A stretch of DNA of 53,924 nt from Candidatus Protochlamydia sp. (GTDB lineage Bacteria > Chlamydiota > Chlamydiia > Chlamydiales > Parachlamydiaceae): positions 1 to 53,924 of the forward strand of contig JACDAQ010000002.1 in NCBI GenBank assembly GCA_013695355.1, written 5' to 3'. The position numbers were made by a program, and so were the translations under genes. The notes under the pieces were generated by a model. That model saw nothing but the letters and a program-made list of their open reading frames with translations. It made no database searches and was not told where the DNA came from. Below, in pieces: positions 52,448 through 53,924 of this stretch; position 1 is the first letter of the stretch; each line of letters begins with the position of its first letter.

Positions 52448-52632
52448 ATTACCTCTCTAATTGATTTATAATTTGATTTGAGAATACAGTGAACTTGATT
52501 TTTTGTAAGCGAAAATATGCAAGCTAATGATTATTACCCTAATGATAGGTTATTAGCTTTTCTTTTTAAAAAAATTACTTAAGAAATTTAATTTTGATAA
52601 AAAAACTTTTCTTTAAATAGGGATAAATACAT

Positions 52633-53772
52633 ATGAATAGCACAAAACCTTCCCATTCAGGCTGTTTTTCAGAGGTTGATCATGACAGAAATTTGCCCGA
52701 TTGCGATTTATTAAGTCCTTTAAACATTAGAGGGGTCAAGCTTAAAAATAGAATAGGCGTTTCTCCCATGTGCCAATACTCTTCCAAAGATGGAATGGCA
52801 GATGATTGGCATCTTGTTCACCTAGGGAGCCGGGCAGTAGGTGGCGCGGGGCTTGTCTTTACGGAAGCGACAGCTGTAACACCCCAAGGGAGAATTTCGC
52901 CCGGTGATCTAGGAATTTGGGATGAGAAGCACGTCGACCCCTTAAAACGCATTGTAGATTTTATTCTACGCATGGGTGCCATTCCAGGAATTCAGTTAGC
53001 TCATGCTGGGCGCAAAGGAAGTTGTGCGGAGCCTTGGTTGGGAGGCAAACCTTTGAATGAAAAAGAAGGTGGATGGCCTGTCGTATCCCCTAGCGCTATC
53101 CCATTCTTGGAAGGAGGATTGGTTCCTCAAGAGCTGACCTTATTGGGCATTAATGAAATTCGGGAGGCCTTTAATCATGCTGTTTCAAAAGCTTTAAAAG
53201 CGGGTTTTAAAATCATTGAAATTCATGCAGCCCATGGCTATCTTTTACATGAATTCCTCTCCCCTCTGAGTAATCATCGAAATGACAGCTATGGCGGCAG
53301 CTTGGAAAACCGTATGCGCCTTTTATGCGAAATAGTCCAGGATACCCGCAGCCAAATCCCTCCAGAGATGCCTTTGTTTGTACGTGTTTCAGCAACCGAT
53401 TGGGTAGAGGAAGGATGGAATTTAGAACAATCCATTGAACTTGCATGCAGATTGAAATCTTTAGGGGTCGATTTAATCGATTGTTCTACAGGGGCACTTG
53501 TGCCGCATGCAAAAATACCTGTCGGGCCCAATTATCAAGTGCCATTTGCTGAACAGATCAAAGGAAAAGCAGGCATGATGACTGCTGCTGTAGGACTTAT
53601 AACAGAGCCGCACCAGGCCAATGACATTATTACATCGGGTTCTGCCGATCTGGTTCTGCTTGCCCGGGAATTTTTAAGGGAACCATATTGGGGCTTAAAA
53701 GCACAAAATGTCTTGCAGCAAGAACCAGGCTGGCCGACACCTTATGGATATGCAATCAAAAGACGCAGCTAA
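52633..53772 (+). CDS. Old Yellow Enzyme family NADPH:flavin oxidoreductase (YqjM/NamA-like)
   Basis: A 379-residue FMN-binding TIM barrel. LKNRIGVSPMCQYSSKDGMA includes the YqjM-type Cys that modulates the flavin. QLAHAGRKGSC and IEIHAAHGYLLHEFLSPLSN supply the His pair for substrate binding, followed by RYGGS-like SYGGSLENRMR and a C-terminal LAREFLREPYW. Such enzymes reduce activated C=C bonds and can serve in oxidative stress defence. About 28 residues precede the usual start (MNSTKPSHSGCFSEVDHDRN); no later ATG suits the domain, so I keep ATG 52633. It is monocistronic and is followed by element copy C. Confidence 0.93.
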   Translation: MNSTKPSHSGCFSEVDHDRNLPDCDLLSPLNIRGVKLKNRIGVSPMCQYSSKDGMADDWHLVHLGSRAVGGAGLVFTEATAVTPQGRISPGDLGIWDEKHVDPLKRIVDFILRMGAIPGIQLAHAGRKGSCAEPWLGGKPLNEKEGGWPVVSPSAIPFLEGGLVPQELTLLGINEIREAFNHAVSKALKAGFKIIEIHAAHGYLLHEFLSPLSNHRNDSYGGSLENRMRLLCEIVQDTRSQIPPEMPLFVRVSATDWVEEGWNLEQSIELACRLKSLGVDLIDCSTGALVPHAKIPVGPNYQVPFAEQIKGKAGMMTAAVGLITEPHQANDIITSGSADLVLLAREFLREPYWGLKAQNVLQQEPGWPTPYGYAIKRRS

Positions 53773-53793
53773 TAAATAAGAAAGATCTTAATA

Positions 53794-53924
53794 ACGTGAG
53801 TTTGGAGTTTTTTCGCTCTTTGGGCTGCGTCAAAGCCTCGGGCTTGAAAAATAACTTTGAGGGTAATATTAATCAATATGACCCTCAAAGTTATTTATTC
53901 AATCGCGAGAGCTTTCACGCTAGC
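53794..53924 (+). mobile_element. 161-bp palindromic MITE-like element, copy C (cut by right edge)
   Basis: 131 bases identical or nearly so to copy A in the same orientation, from ACGTGAGTTTGGAG (one change from ACCTGAG) to the CACGCTAGC block at the window end. The five bases to its left are TAATA, the same as the duplication of copy A, which suggests a preferred target. Confidence 0.92.

Overview
The window looks like chromosomal DNA of an amoeba-associated member of the phylum Chlamydiae (Parachlamydiales-type). It is AT-rich. It carries chlamydial housekeeping genes: a long IspG, ClpB, RsmA, a DacC-type carboxypeptidase beside an RsbW-type anti-sigma factor, and LptE-like and BamD-like envelope genes in an order I recall from Chlamydia trachomatis CT547-CT551. 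Among them lie many eukaryote-like or candidate secreted proteins: leucine-rich repeats, a PARP-type ADP-ribosyltransferase, a classical tyrosine phosphatase, a RING-H2 relic, Inc-like bilobed membrane proteins and a collagen-like protein. The taxonomic call is inference; there is no rRNA here.

Layout. 1-4.8 kb (minus): a secreted collagen-like protein cut by the left edge, lnt, and a gene fusing two D-Ala-D-Ala-ligase-like ATP-grasp units. 5-7.5 kb: decayed DNA with a GxxExxY pseudogene, an SGNH hydrolase and a small secreted protein. 7.6-10.8 kb: an rRNA/chaperone operon (m5C methyltransferase, SurA-like, RsmA). 10.8-12.9 kb: three tandem Inc-like paralogues, two of them broken. 12.9-14.6 kb: an AAA ATPase pseudogene (ATPase plus DUF234) split by a 161-bp palindromic element with a 5-bp target duplication. 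14.7-19.4 kb: the dacC, rsbW, lptE-like and bamD-like block. 19.5-20 kb: another ATPase relic abutting a second copy of the element. 20.1-23.7 kb: an LRR protein and a PARP-LRR protein. 23.98-26.5 kb: a probable radical-SAM RiPP system, consisting of a 324-residue precursor with Cys repeats every 16 residues and a radical SAM/SPASM maturase. 26.5-37 kb: ispG, a 1596-residue unknown protein and clpB. 37-42.9 kb: two small unknowns, sthA-like, a Host_attach protein, and a coupled pair ending in a DUF2156 acyltransferase-like protein. 43-48.1 kb: three tandem small membrane proteins, a DUF6492-type glycosyltransferase, a divergent pair of secreted paralogues and a small secreted protein. 48.2-52.4 kb: a likely type III secretion substrate with its chaperone-like partner, a RING-H2 relic and a tyrosine phosphatase. 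52.6 kb to the end: an Old Yellow Enzyme and a third copy of the element, cut by the right edge.

Themes. Envelope biogenesis (Lnt, Ddl-like, DacC, LptE-like, BamD-like, SurA) is mixed with a host-interaction repertoire. The most novel-looking system is the Cys-repeat precursor with its radical SAM maturase. The second theme is a family of non-autonomous palindromic elements (three close copies and one divergent relative); in one case, removing the element and one duplication on paper restores the host reading frame.
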